Assembly: GCA_946621045.1 (NCBI GenBank)
Contig: CAMOOA010000080.1
Location: 1 to 5,970 of the forward strand
Origin: an uncultured Erysipelotrichaceae bacterium
Lineage (GTDB): Bacteria; Bacillota_I; Bacilli_A; Erysipelotrichales; Erysipelotrichaceae
Direction of reading: 5' to 3'
DNA: 5,970 nt
Part shown: one piece after another, positions 1 through 5,271 of the stretch
Numbering within the stretch: position 1 is the stretch's first letter
Layout: the number at the start of each line of letters is the position of its first letter
Notes under the pieces: generated by a model
What the model was told of the DNA's origin: nothing
Databases searched by the model: none
Seen by the model: the letters and a program-made list of their open reading frames with translations, nothing else
Program-made: the position numbers and the translations under genes

Positions 1-47
1 GCACCGCCTGTCACAACAGCGACTTTCTTCTGTGCCATACGTTTCAT
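1..47 (-). CDS. Possible start of a short-chain dehydrogenase/reductase (SDR), partial
   Basis: The last 15 visible codons of the DUF429 frame read MKRMAQKKVAVVTGG. This matches the first beta strand and the opening of the TGxxxGxG NAD(P)-binding loop of classical SDR enzymes; the rest of the loop is beyond the edge. An AGAAGGGA sequence at 58-51 lies just upstream. Its AAGG core is 5 nt from ATG 47-45 and 14 nt from ATG 38-36, so an internal ribosome start is possible. No stop codon separates this stretch from DUF429. The product may therefore be the second domain of a fusion, or a separate protein made from an internal start. Only the motif opening is visible, so substrate and family cannot be judged. 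Confidence 0.45.
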   Translation of the reverse strand, partial: MKRMAQKKVAVVTGG

Positions 48-782
48 GATTCCCTTCTGCGGCACTGTCAGCCGCATGTATAATCCGCAGGCATCTTTCT
101 GCGGGTGTTCCGGTATCGTTTCGCAATGCCCCTGTCTCATCAGTTTTCCGGTTACCGCAAGACACACCGCATCAAGCAGATCATCAATATTGCATTTCAG
201 TTCCTGTGAAGTCTTCTTCCAGTCCGGTATCGGGATACCGGGAAGACAGTGTTTCAGGATCTGTTCCCGCTCCGCAATTCCTTCCGGCTTCTTCTTATGA
301 CTCATCAGAATTTCACCGTTCAGCCGTCCGAAATCCAGTTCCGGATGACTCTCCAGGATCCGGTTTTTGTATTCCGGATGTGTATTCAGAAATTCATCCA
401 GTTCACGGATCTTCGGAATAATCATCATGGTCTGTTTTGCAAGACTCTTCCCGAACGCCTGAATATTCGCTTTCTTCTGTGAGGCTTCATCATCCGCATA
501 CACTGCCTTCCGGCATGGAATGGAGAAAATCGTGGATGCCCGTTTTCCAAGTAACTTGCGTGCCGCATCATCAGGGCGGATCTCTTCTGCGTTGTCACGC
601 AGTCCGATTGCCATATCGATCAGAAAGGCATCAAACTCTGGATAGGTTTCCGTCAGAGATGATACAGAATCATACCGCTCCAGCCGCAGTGTCCCGCGAT
701 CCAGCACAGCCGCGATCCATCCGTTCCGGCATCCGTCCGCACCAATATAGAGACCGGTATCTTTATTCTTTCGTTTCTTCAT
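1..782 (-). CDS. DUF429 (predicted RNase H-like nuclease) protein, open at left edge and reading in frame into an SDR-like N-terminus
   Basis: The frame opens at ATG 782-780 and stays open for 260 codons to the window edge. Residues 11-245 have the layout of the DUF429 family, predicted RNase H-fold nucleases of unknown substrate: a GADGCRNGWIAA glycine/aspartate start (about 14-25), LIDMAIGL (54-61), an RPDDAARKLLGKR block followed by FSIPCR (69-91), ESHPELDFGRLNG (144-156) and DDLLDAVCLAV (200-210). Acidic residues D16, D56, E144 and D200/D201 are candidate metal ligands. DUF429 proteins usually end near here, yet the frame continues through MKRMAQKKVAVVTGG, which looks like the start of a short-chain dehydrogenase. 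This may be a fusion, or two genes lacking a stop between them. The start lies 10 nt after the Nim-like stop with no clear ribosome binding site. An in-frame ATG at 803-801, overlapping that gene by 11 nt, is an alternative. The DUF429 call is firm; the biochemical role is unknown. Confidence 0.85.
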   Translation of the reverse strand, partial: MKKRKNKDTGLYIGADGCRNGWIAAVLDRGTLRLERYDSVSSLTETYPEFDAFLIDMAIGLRDNAEEIRPDDAARKLLGKRASTIFSIPCRKAVYADDEASQKKANIQAFGKSLAKQTMMIIPKIRELDEFLNTHPEYKNRILESHPELDFGRLNGEILMSHKKKPEGIAEREQILKHCLPGIPIPDWKKTSQELKCNIDDLLDAVCLAVTGKLMRQGHCETIPEHPQKDACGLYMRLTVPQKGIMKRMAQKKVAVVTGG

Positions 783-792
783 AGTATTTGTG

Positions 793-1269
793 TCAGGCTT
801 CATTGACCAGTTTTCCGGTCATATGTTCAATGGTCAGCGCAAACATCAGTGTCCGCGGTCCGGAGTGCTCGATCTCATGTTCGATATAGGCAGTATCATC
901 CGTGAACTTGTAGCTCAGCTTCCGGGAAATCTCATAGATCTTCTCCCGGTCTTCAATGAATTCAATATGACCGAACAGGATTACACTGCGGATATTCAGT
1001 GCCCACTCGCCTTCCTTCCGGTATCCCTCATCATAAACGCAATAAGACACTTTACTGTTCCGGCGAAGCGCATCCACTTTATGACCGATCATTCCGCTGT
1101 GAAAATACAGTTTTCCGTCTTCCTCGCAATAATAATGATTCAGCGGCATGCCGTACGGATATCCGTCATCGCCATGTACGGAAAGAACGCCTCGTTTTTC
1201 ATTCTTCAGAATTTCAATGCATTCCTCCTGAGAGATCTGCTGTTTTTTGCGTACCAGTTCACGAAACAT
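793..1269 (-). CDS. Nim-like pyridoxamine 5'-phosphate oxidase-fold flavoprotein
   Basis: A 158-residue soluble protein of the split-barrel FMN-binding superfamily, closest in pattern to the Nim (5-nitroimidazole reductase) group. Visible family features are an N-terminal helix (QISQEECIEIL, 11-21), GVLSVHGDDGYPYGMPLNHYY (27-47; the 'PY..P(L/V)N' strand typical of Nim proteins) and GKLYFHSGMIGHKVDAL (52-68). H57 is at the position of the His that NimA uses to bind its cofactor or substrate. VSYCVYDE (74-81) and SVILFGHIEFIED (95-107) form the later barrel strands. The length is normal for the family. The start has a strong GGAGG site (1281-1277) 7 nt upstream. It lies 67 nt after the second HAAS gene and 10 nt before DUF429, so it may be co-transcribed with both. 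Nim homologues are common in anaerobes and most have no proven role in drug resistance, so nitroimidazole reduction is only a possibility. Confidence 0.9.
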   Translation of the reverse strand: MFRELVRKKQQISQEECIEILKNEKRGVLSVHGDDGYPYGMPLNHYYCEEDGKLYFHSGMIGHKVDALRRNSKVSYCVYDEGYRKEGEWALNIRSVILFGHIEFIEDREKIYEISRKLSYKFTDDTAYIEHEIEHSGPRTLMFALTIEHMTGKLVNEA

Positions 1270-1336
1270 ACCATTGCCTCCGGTTCATTAATAAAAACGA
1301 TAATACATCATCCTGCTGTGTGCATAAAACATGCAC

Positions 1337-1699
1337 TCAGCGGGATCCGAACATGTTTCCTGAAAGAAACAGGATCCAGAACACAACGCAGAACAGCACA
1401 AGAAGAACACAGACCGCAATCGTGGAGCGGTTATAGGTATAGGTGCGGTTCAGATCATTCTGTTTCTGCGTCCAGACCGCATTGAACGAATCCGCAGAGG
1501 TCTGACGCCGTTTTCGGACAAGTTCCTTTGCGAGATCCTCCGGACTTCCGAAGGAATCCAGAATATCCTGCGGATGCTTTCCGGAACCCAGCTCTTCCGC
1601 ATAGTATTCTTCAAATGCATGCATTACTTCGTCACAGAGTTCTGCGGAAGAATTTCCAAGTGCCCTGCGCAGACGCAGTCTGTATTCGTTTTTTTCCAT
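1337..1699 (-). CDS. HAAS-domain (DUF1700-type) membrane protein, second copy
   Basis: A 120-residue protein with an N-terminal HAAS-type helical domain (about 1-65: MEKNEYRLRLRRAL, then a CDEVMHAFEEYYAEEL helix, GKHPQDILDSFGSPEDLAKEL), a short basic linker (VRKRRQ) and one hydrophobic segment near the C-terminus (about 93-113, TIAVCVLLVLFCVVFWILFL). It probably sits in the cytoplasmic membrane with the helical domain inside the cell. HAAS proteins typically lie next to PadR regulators, as here. The start at 1699-1697 is preferred over an in-frame ATG at 1732 because the family begins here and a GGAAGG/GGCGG site precedes it by a few bases; the longer start would overlap the upstream gene. 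Over the first 60 residues it matches the upstream copy without gaps at about 43% identity by hand count, so it is a tandem duplicate. Molecular function is not established. Confidence 0.85.
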   Translation of the reverse strand: MEKNEYRLRLRRALGNSSAELCDEVMHAFEEYYAEELGSGKHPQDILDSFGSPEDLAKELVRKRRQTSADSFNAVWTQKQNDLNRTYTYNRSTIAVCVLLVLFCVVFWILFLSGNMFGSR

Positions 1700-1718
1700 A
1701 GATCCGCCTTCCTTCCGC

Positions 1719-2066
1719 TCAGATGATGCCAAGCTGATGCAGAATAATCATCAGCACAAAGAGTGCCGGGATCAGGATTGAAGCCCCCATCTTGAAATCG
1801 GTCAGATTCCGCATCAGCTCGCGGTTCTTTGAAACCCAGAGCGCGTCAATTTTCGATTTGTCCGGATGGTTGTGATACAGTTCATCGATTTCTTTCAGAA
1901 GCACTTCCGGATCACCGAACTCCTCCAGAATTACAGAAACCCGTTTCCCCTGTGCGACACCATTGGCATAATGAGACTCAAATGATTCCATGATTTCCTC
2001 TCGGAACGACTCCGGATAGTTGAGAAGCCCGCTTCTCAGCCGGAAGGTATATTCTGCCTTATCCAT
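1719..2066 (-). CDS. HAAS-domain (DUF1700-type) membrane protein, first copy
   Basis: A 115-residue protein with the same layout as its downstream neighbour: a HAAS-like helical domain (about 1-65, with FREEIMESFESHYANG and the VILEEFGDPEVLLKEI motif), a polar linker and one C-terminal membrane segment (about 93-112, GASILIPALFVLMIILHQLG). Its ATG overlaps the end of the PadR gene by 8 nt (ATGGATAA), so translation is probably coupled. A strong GGGGAGG site (2083-2077) lies inside the end of the PadR gene, 10 nt before the start. The family is known to accompany PadR regulators and is thought to act in membrane-linked signalling or regulation. A direct partner role with PadR is inference from context. 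It ends 19 nt before the second HAAS copy. Confidence 0.87.
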   Translation of the reverse strand: MDKAEYTFRLRSGLLNYPESFREEIMESFESHYANGVAQGKRVSVILEEFGDPEVLLKEIDELYHNHPDKSKIDALWVSKNRELMRNLTDFKMGASILIPALFVLMIILHQLGII

Positions 2067-2373
2067 GATTCAATAGCCTCCCCGTTGACTCAGAAAACCG
2101 GTTCCATTCCTCCAGCAGCTGTTTCTGATAGGTTCTTCCTGTTTTTGTCAGATGATAATACTTTCTGGCAGGTCCTTTTTCCGCTTCTTTCAGGTACGTT
2201 GTGACATAACCGCTTTCCTTAAGCCGCCCAAGCACGAGATAAATCGTTCCCGCTTTAACATCAAGTTCCTGCGCGATGCGTGTGGTCAGATCATATCCAT
2301 AGCCATCTTCCCTGCTCAGAAGTGTCAGCACACAGAGCGGAAGAATGCCCTTTTTAAACTGTGCATTATTCAT
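2059..2373 (-). CDS. PadR-family transcriptional regulator
   Basis: A 104-residue protein with the PadR winged-helix fold: NAQFKKGILPLCVLTLLS (about 3-20), GYGYDLTTRIAQELDV (24-39), recognition-helix region KAGTIYLVLGRLKESGYV (40-57), and the wing with KGPARKYYHLTKTGR (about 66-80), ending in a short helix that typically mediates dimerisation. This is the short subfamily, with about 20 residues after the wing. The frame could start at 2469, but PadR proteins begin at the MNNAQFKKG position, so ATG 2373-2371 is chosen; the longer form would run through the promoter repeats and the nitroreductase terminator. No Shine-Dalgarno sequence is visible, and the predicted transcription start is about 10 nt upstream, so translation may be nearly leaderless. 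Its last 8 nt overlap the first HAAS gene. Inverted and direct repeats in its promoter suggest autoregulation. The inducer is unknown. Confidence 0.93.
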   Translation of the reverse strand: MNNAQFKKGILPLCVLTLLSREDGYGYDLTTRIAQELDVKAGTIYLVLGRLKESGYVTTYLKEAEKGPARKYYHLTKTGRTYQKQLLEEWNRFSESTGRLLNHG

Positions 2374-2376
2374 AAC

Positions 2377-2413
2377 TATATTGTTATGCAATATACAATG
2401 CTTTGCAATATAC
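2377..2413. promoter_or_regulatory. Candidate PadR operator (inverted plus direct repeats)
   Basis: Positions 2377-2395 form a perfect inverted repeat with 7-bp arms, TATATTG-5 nt-CAATATA, ending 3 nt from the padR start codon. A 10-bp direct repeat, TGCAATATAC, occurs at 2387-2396 and again at 2404-2413, 17 nt apart. The repeats cover the predicted -10 box and spacer of the padR promoter. PadR proteins are winged-helix dimers that commonly repress their own genes by binding AT-rich palindromes at the promoter. Assigning these repeats to this PadR is inference from position. Confidence 0.6.
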
Positions 2414-2418
2414 GTCAG
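2390..2418 (-). promoter_or_regulatory. Predicted padR promoter
   Basis: On the minus strand, CTGACG (2418-2413) could serve as a -35 box and TATATT (2395-2390) as a -10 box, with an ideal 17-nt spacer. The -35 match is weak (4 of 6 to TTGACA) and the -10 match good (5 of 6). Transcription would start near 2383, leaving a leader of about 10 nt before the padR ATG. The promoter overlaps the repeats described as operator and abuts the terminator of the upstream nitroreductase unit. Confidence 0.5.
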
Positions 2419-2449
2419 AAAAGAAACAGCTGCCGGGTAAGGCAACTGT
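2415..2449 (-). terminator. Rho-independent terminator of the nitroreductase unit
   Basis: On the minus strand a 9-bp stem, ACAGTTGCC (2449-2441) with GGCAGCTGT (2434-2426) including one G-U pair, encloses the 6-nt loop TTACCC and is followed by the T-rich run TTCTTTTCTG. It lies 17 nt after the nitroreductase stop at 2466, where the upstream two-gene unit should end. The T run overlaps the predicted -35 box of padR. Confidence 0.72.
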
Positions 2450-2465
2450 ATTTCCAACCAATGAT

Positions 2466-3053
2466 TCACTCAATCCAGGAGACCGGATTTCCGGTCGGTT
2501 TCCGGGCGCCGCGTTCCGGCATGCCCTCTGCGCCGTAGCCGAGGATCAGCCCGCCTGTCACAAACTCATCGTCTTCCATGCCAAGCTGTTTCATGCAGTC
2601 ACGGACAATCGCATGATCTGTCAGCCAGTGCAGCTGATTGATCCAGCAGGAGCCAAGATCCAGCGCATTTGCCGCAATCATCATATTCTCGAGCACACAG
2701 GCGCTGTCTGCCATCGCATTGCCGTAGTCCTTCTTGTTTGCGGTCACGATCAGGACCGGCGCATTGTAATGGAATACGTAGTTTCCTTCTTTGGCGCGGG
2801 TAATGGAACTCTTCAGGGAGACATACATGTCATCCGTTACTTCCATCTCCGCAAATTCCCGCTGTACAAGTTCTGCCAGCTGATCAAGTTCCTTCTTCCT
2901 GGTGATCACGATCAGACGTGTTTTCTGGCTGTTGGATCCGCTCGGCGCAGCACGTCCTGCCGCGATTACTTTTTCGATCAGTTTTTTATCCGGAATCTCC
3001 GGTTTCATTCGTCTGGTACTGCGTCTTGTCAGAATGCTCTCCAGTGCTTCCAT
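2466..3053 (-). CDS. Nitroreductase family protein (FMN-dependent NAD(P)H oxidoreductase)
   Basis: A 195-residue protein of the nitroreductase superfamily, enzymes that form FMN-containing dimers in the cytoplasm and pass electrons from NAD(P)H to nitro, quinone or flavin substrates. Visible features are RRSTRRM near the N-terminus (10-16; the basic FMN-phosphate-binding start), AAPSGSNSQ (35-43; the conserved 'APSG.N.Q' FMN loop), the VFHYNAPVLIVTANK strand (about 92-106), ADSACVLENMMIAANALDLGSCWI (114-137) and the C-terminal GLILGYG (167-173). Length is typical. The start has AAGGAG and AAGGAA sequences upstream; the former lies in the 14-nt gap and overlaps the stop codon of the preceding nitroreductase, so the two are surely co-transcribed. 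The natural substrate cannot be read from sequence. Confidence 0.93.
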   Translation of the reverse strand: MEALESILTRRSTRRMKPEIPDKKLIEKVIAAGRAAPSGSNSQKTRLIVITRKKELDQLAELVQREFAEMEVTDDMYVSLKSSITRAKEGNYVFHYNAPVLIVTANKKDYGNAMADSACVLENMMIAANALDLGSCWINQLHWLTDHAIVRDCMKQLGMEDDEFVTGGLILGYGAEGMPERGARKPTGNPVSWIE

Positions 3054-3067
3054 GTTTCCTTACTCCT

Positions 3068-3733
3068 TCAGTCGACTATGACTGTTTTTCCCGTCACTGC
3101 CTCAAAGTGATATTTCACGATGCCAAGATCTGTCTGAAGACAGGGTCCGAATCCTTTTGATTTCAGATGCACTTCCCCGTCGCGGTATGCGAACTGAAAT
3201 TTCTGCTGGTTGGTTGCGGTCGGCGCAAGCAGGGCAGCGTTTACCCCTTCCGCAAACCAGTCCGGCGCATCCGCACTGACACTCACATCGTGTACAGTCT
3301 TGCCTTTATGCGCTGTTCCCTGTGTTTCACCATAGCCCAGCGCAATCACCATGCACAGTGACTCGCCGTCCGAAAGGATTTCCTTTACCTTCCGCTTGTT
3401 AAACGTCAGTGCGACCCAGCAGGTATTCAGTCCAAGCTGCTGGGCAAAGAGCACCAGTTTTTCTCCGTAATACCCGCAGCGAAGATCAAAGTCCGCATCC
3501 TTTTTGCCTGCCAGCACAATATAGTTATTCACGTTTTTAAAGTTTCCGTAGTGCGCAAGCCGTGAATCAAATCCATCCGGGTCATCATACCGGATGAAGA
3601 TATGAACATTGCCTTCCCTGCCGCATTCCAGTGCGCAGGCATTCAGCTGCCCGCGGAGCTTCTGCGGAATGGGTTCTGGGGTATATGCTCGCACGGAATG
3701 CCGTGCGGCGATTGCTTCCTGAATGGTCATCAT
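3068..3733 (-). CDS. Second nitroreductase family protein, TM1586-like subgroup
   Basis: A 221-residue predicted flavoprotein of a different nitroreductase subgroup from its neighbour, resembling the 'putative TM nitroreductase' family. Motifs in order: IQEAIAARHSVRAYTPEPIP (4-23; FMN-binding arginines and serine), NVNNYIVLAGKKD (about 68-80), GYYGEKLVLFAQQLGLNTCWVAL (about 87-109), VIALGYGETQG (129-139), then WFAEGVNAALLAPTATNQQKFQF (about 159-181), where the FMN-contacting 'APTA.NQQ' element lies late in the chain, and DLGIVKYHFE (203-212). The late position and the C-terminal DLGIVKYHFE are hallmarks of this subgroup. ATG 3733 is immediately followed in frame by ATG 3730, and either may be used; an AAGGA site (3749-3745) is 11 nt before the first. 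It is the first gene of the two-gene unit. The substrate is unknown; roles in nitro-compound or quinone reduction are family-level guesses. Confidence 0.9.
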   Translation of the reverse strand: MMTIQEAIAARHSVRAYTPEPIPQKLRGQLNACALECGREGNVHIFIRYDDPDGFDSRLAHYGNFKNVNNYIVLAGKKDADFDLRCGYYGEKLVLFAQQLGLNTCWVALTFNKRKVKEILSDGESLCMVIALGYGETQGTAHKGKTVHDVSVSADAPDWFAEGVNAALLAPTATNQQKFQFAYRDGEVHLKSKGFGPCLQTDLGIVKYHFEAVTGKTVIVD

Positions 3734-3756
3734 TTACCTGTTTTTCCTTCAGGTTC

Positions 3757-3762
3757 ATTATA
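3757..3762 (-). promoter_or_regulatory. Perfect -10 box for the nitroreductase unit
   Basis: A consensus TATAAT lies on the minus strand at 3762-3757, 23 nt upstream of the nitroreductase ATG. No good -35 hexamer is seen at 16-18 nt upstream. Transcription would begin near 3750 and give a leader of about 17 nt holding the AAGGA ribosome site. A weak -35 would fit an activator-dependent or moderate promoter. Confidence 0.5.
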
Positions 3763-3799
3763 GGCACGCTTTCCGAAAAAACGTCCGTTAACACCCCCG

Positions 3800-3828
3800 C
3801 ATGGGTTTGAATACGGTCGGAACCCGTG
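3800..3828. repeat. Inverted repeat overlapping the MATE promoter
   Basis: CATGGGTT (3800-3807) and AACCCGTG (3821-3828) are complementary over 8 bp with one wobble pair, enclosing 13 nt. The element covers the predicted -35 box and most of the spacer of the MATE promoter, so it could be an operator. No T run follows it, so it is not a terminator. Confidence 0.45.
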
Positions 3829-3837
3829 CTATATATT
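3807..3837 (+). promoter_or_regulatory. Predicted promoter of the MATE gene
   Basis: TTGAAT (3807-3812) matches TTGACA at 4 of 6 positions. It is followed after 17 nt by TATATA (3830-3835), or after 19 nt by TATATT (3832-3837). Transcription would start near 3843, giving a leader of about 60 nt that contains two further inverted repeats. Confidence 0.5.
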
Positions 3838-3841
3838 TCTG

Positions 3842-3875
3842 TACCGGATTAACAGTTTCCGGTATTTGTTAACAA
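3842..3875 (+). promoter_or_regulatory. Leader hairpin and palindrome upstream of the MATE gene
   Basis: TACCGGA (3842-3848) and TCCGGTA (3858-3864) form a perfect 7-bp inverted repeat around the 9-nt loop TTAACAGTT. One base later, TTGTTAACAA (3866-3875) is a perfect 10-bp palindrome. Both lie between the predicted promoter and the ribosome binding site. They may be regulator binding sites or an RNA structure in the leader; no T run follows to make a classic attenuator. TTAACA also occurs at 3788-3793, 3849-3854 and 3869-3874. Confidence 0.45.
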
Positions 3876-3903
3876 CCGTATTTTTCAAAGGAGACAGCTG
3901 GTT

Positions 3904-5268
3904 ATGTCACAGTCATCCGTAAAACAGGATCAGCGTATCTATATTCTCTCTCAGGAAGCCCCTGCGAGAGCCGTCATCAAACTCGGTGTTCCGCTGATCG
4001 CGGGCATGTGCATCATGGTGCTCTACAATCTCGTGGACACCTATTTCATCGGCTTAATGCATGATGATTATCAGCTTGCGGCAGTCAATCTTGCCTATCC
4101 CGTCATGATGATCACGATTGCACTGTCCAATATGATCGGCACCGGTGCCTCTTCTCTGATCGCAAGAAAACTCGGTGCGGGCGACCGGGATACGGCAGAG
4201 CACACCCTGACCACCGGATTCGTGCTGACCGTATTCAACAGTATTCTTGTGGCGATATTCGGCCTGCTCTTTCTGAATCCGATCGTCACTGCCCTCGGCG
4301 CAAAGGCAAATACGTTTGCCTATACTGCAGATTATGTCTCCGTCATTCTTGCGGGAAGTCTCTTTACGATGGGCAGTTATACCTTCGGAGCATTTCTTCG
4401 AAGTGAAGGCTCCGTAAAATATTCCGTGCTTGGAATGATCGCCGGAACCATTACGAATATCATTCTGGACCCGCTGTTTATCTTTACCTTCGGGATGAAG
4501 ATCAAAGGCGCCGCCATTGCGACGATTCTCGGCAATGCGGTCGGAACGGGCTGTTCCCTGTATTTTTACCTTACAAAGAAGACGATCCTTCAGCCCAGAA
4601 GAGACATGCTGGTGCCGACAGCGGAGATCCTGAAGGAAATCTTCTGGGTCGGCGTTCCCGCAACACTGGAAACCCTGCTTACTTCCGGTGCGTATATCGT
4701 AAACAACAACCTTGCGGTATCCTATGGCGAACTGACGGTTGCGGCCATGGGCATTGCGCAGAAGATCCTCTCCCTCGGCAATTATATTTATCAGGGATTT
4801 GCGGCAGGAACCCAGCCCATCATGGGCTATAACTACGGTGCCGGAAACTATCAGCGGATGATCGATGTGCTGAAAGCCGGTGTCATGACCGTATCATTGA
4901 CAGAACTGGCGCTGATGGCAGTTTACGGCATCTTTGCGCCGCAGCTGATCTCCATCTTCACGCAGTCCCCGGAGGTCATTCAGACGGGCAGTGTAGTCCT
5001 GCGGGCAATCATGTTCATCCTGCCGTGCGTCGGCGCCACCTCCATGAGCCGGATGTCCTTTCAGGCGATGGGCAAACCGCAGTATGCCTTTGTCATCACA
5101 CTGATCCGGCAGCTGATTCTCTATATTCCGTTATTACTGCTGTTCAACAAGCTGTTCGGCTTTCAGGGCATGATCCATGCCCAGCCGGTCACCGAGCTGA
5201 TCATGATGATCGCGTCGGTCTCCCTGCTGGTTCATGAGATCCGCAGAGCAGAACATAATCAGTCCTGA
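3904..5268 (+). CDS. MATE-family multidrug/toxin efflux pump (MepA-like)
   Basis: A 454-residue polytopic membrane protein, full length for the MATE family (usually 440-460), with about twelve hydrophobic segments in two related halves. Family marks are GVPLIAGMCIMVLYNLVDTYFIG at 28-50, with D45 in the first membrane helix; the GTGASSLIARKLGAGD loop (about 79-94); FLRSEGS after the fifth segment; GVPATLETLLTSG opening the second half (about 249-261); and AGTQPIMGYNYGAGNY (about 301-316), characteristic of the MepA-like/DinF branch. Such pumps export cationic drugs, dyes or metabolites in exchange for Na+ or H+. AAAGGAGA (3887-3894) gives an AGGAG site 10 nt before ATG, supporting this start. 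It is divergent from the nitroreductase unit across 170 bp and convergent with the sulfatase gene, so it is probably a single-gene transcript. The actual substrate is not predictable; a shared task with the nearby redox enzymes is inference. Confidence 0.95.
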   Translation: MSQSSVKQDQRIYILSQEAPARAVIKLGVPLIAGMCIMVLYNLVDTYFIGLMHDDYQLAAVNLAYPVMMITIALSNMIGTGASSLIARKLGAGDRDTAEHTLTTGFVLTVFNSILVAIFGLLFLNPIVTALGAKANTFAYTADYVSVILAGSLFTMGSYTFGAFLRSEGSVKYSVLGMIAGTITNIILDPLFIFTFGMKIKGAAIATILGNAVGTGCSLYFYLTKKTILQPRRDMLVPTAEILKEIFWVGVPATLETLLTSGAYIVNNNLAVSYGELTVAAMGIAQKILSLGNYIYQGFAAGTQPIMGYNYGAGNYQRMIDVLKAGVMTVSLTELALMAVYGIFAPQLISIFTQSPEVIQTGSVVLRAIMFILPCVGATSMSRMSFQAMGKPQYAFVITLIRQLILYIPLLLLFNKLFGFQGMIHAQPVTELIMMIASVSLLVHEIRRAEHNQS

Positions 5269-5271
5269 TGT

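Noticed and set aside
46..784. Several overlapping plus-strand frames at the left end
   Set aside because: All are antisense to the DUF429 gene, whose family motifs are clear; their residue composition is typical of shadow frames.
1320..1336. Hairpin GTGCAT-AAAAC-ATGCAC right after the second HAAS stop, as a terminator
   Set aside because: The stem is only 6 bp and has no T run on either side, so it is not supported as a terminator. A weak TATTAT -10 in the same gap lacks a -35 partner and is not called as a promoter.
790..1485. Long plus-strand frame of 231 codons
   Set aside because: It lies opposite the Nim-like and second HAAS genes, has no recognisable domain and no ribosome site, and looks like an antisense shadow of the real codons.
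1700..1732. Longer start for the second HAAS protein at 1732
   Set aside because: The added 11 residues include the ribosome site sequence itself and overlap the first HAAS gene; the family begins at MEKNEYRLRL.
2374..2469. Longer PadR start at 2469
   Set aside because: The extra 32 residues match no PadR N-terminus, overlap the nitroreductase stop, and would translate through the terminator and promoter repeats.
2403..3110. Long plus-strand frame of 235 codons
   Set aside because: Antisense to the nitroreductase and the padR promoter; cysteine/histidine-rich, without family features or a ribosome site.
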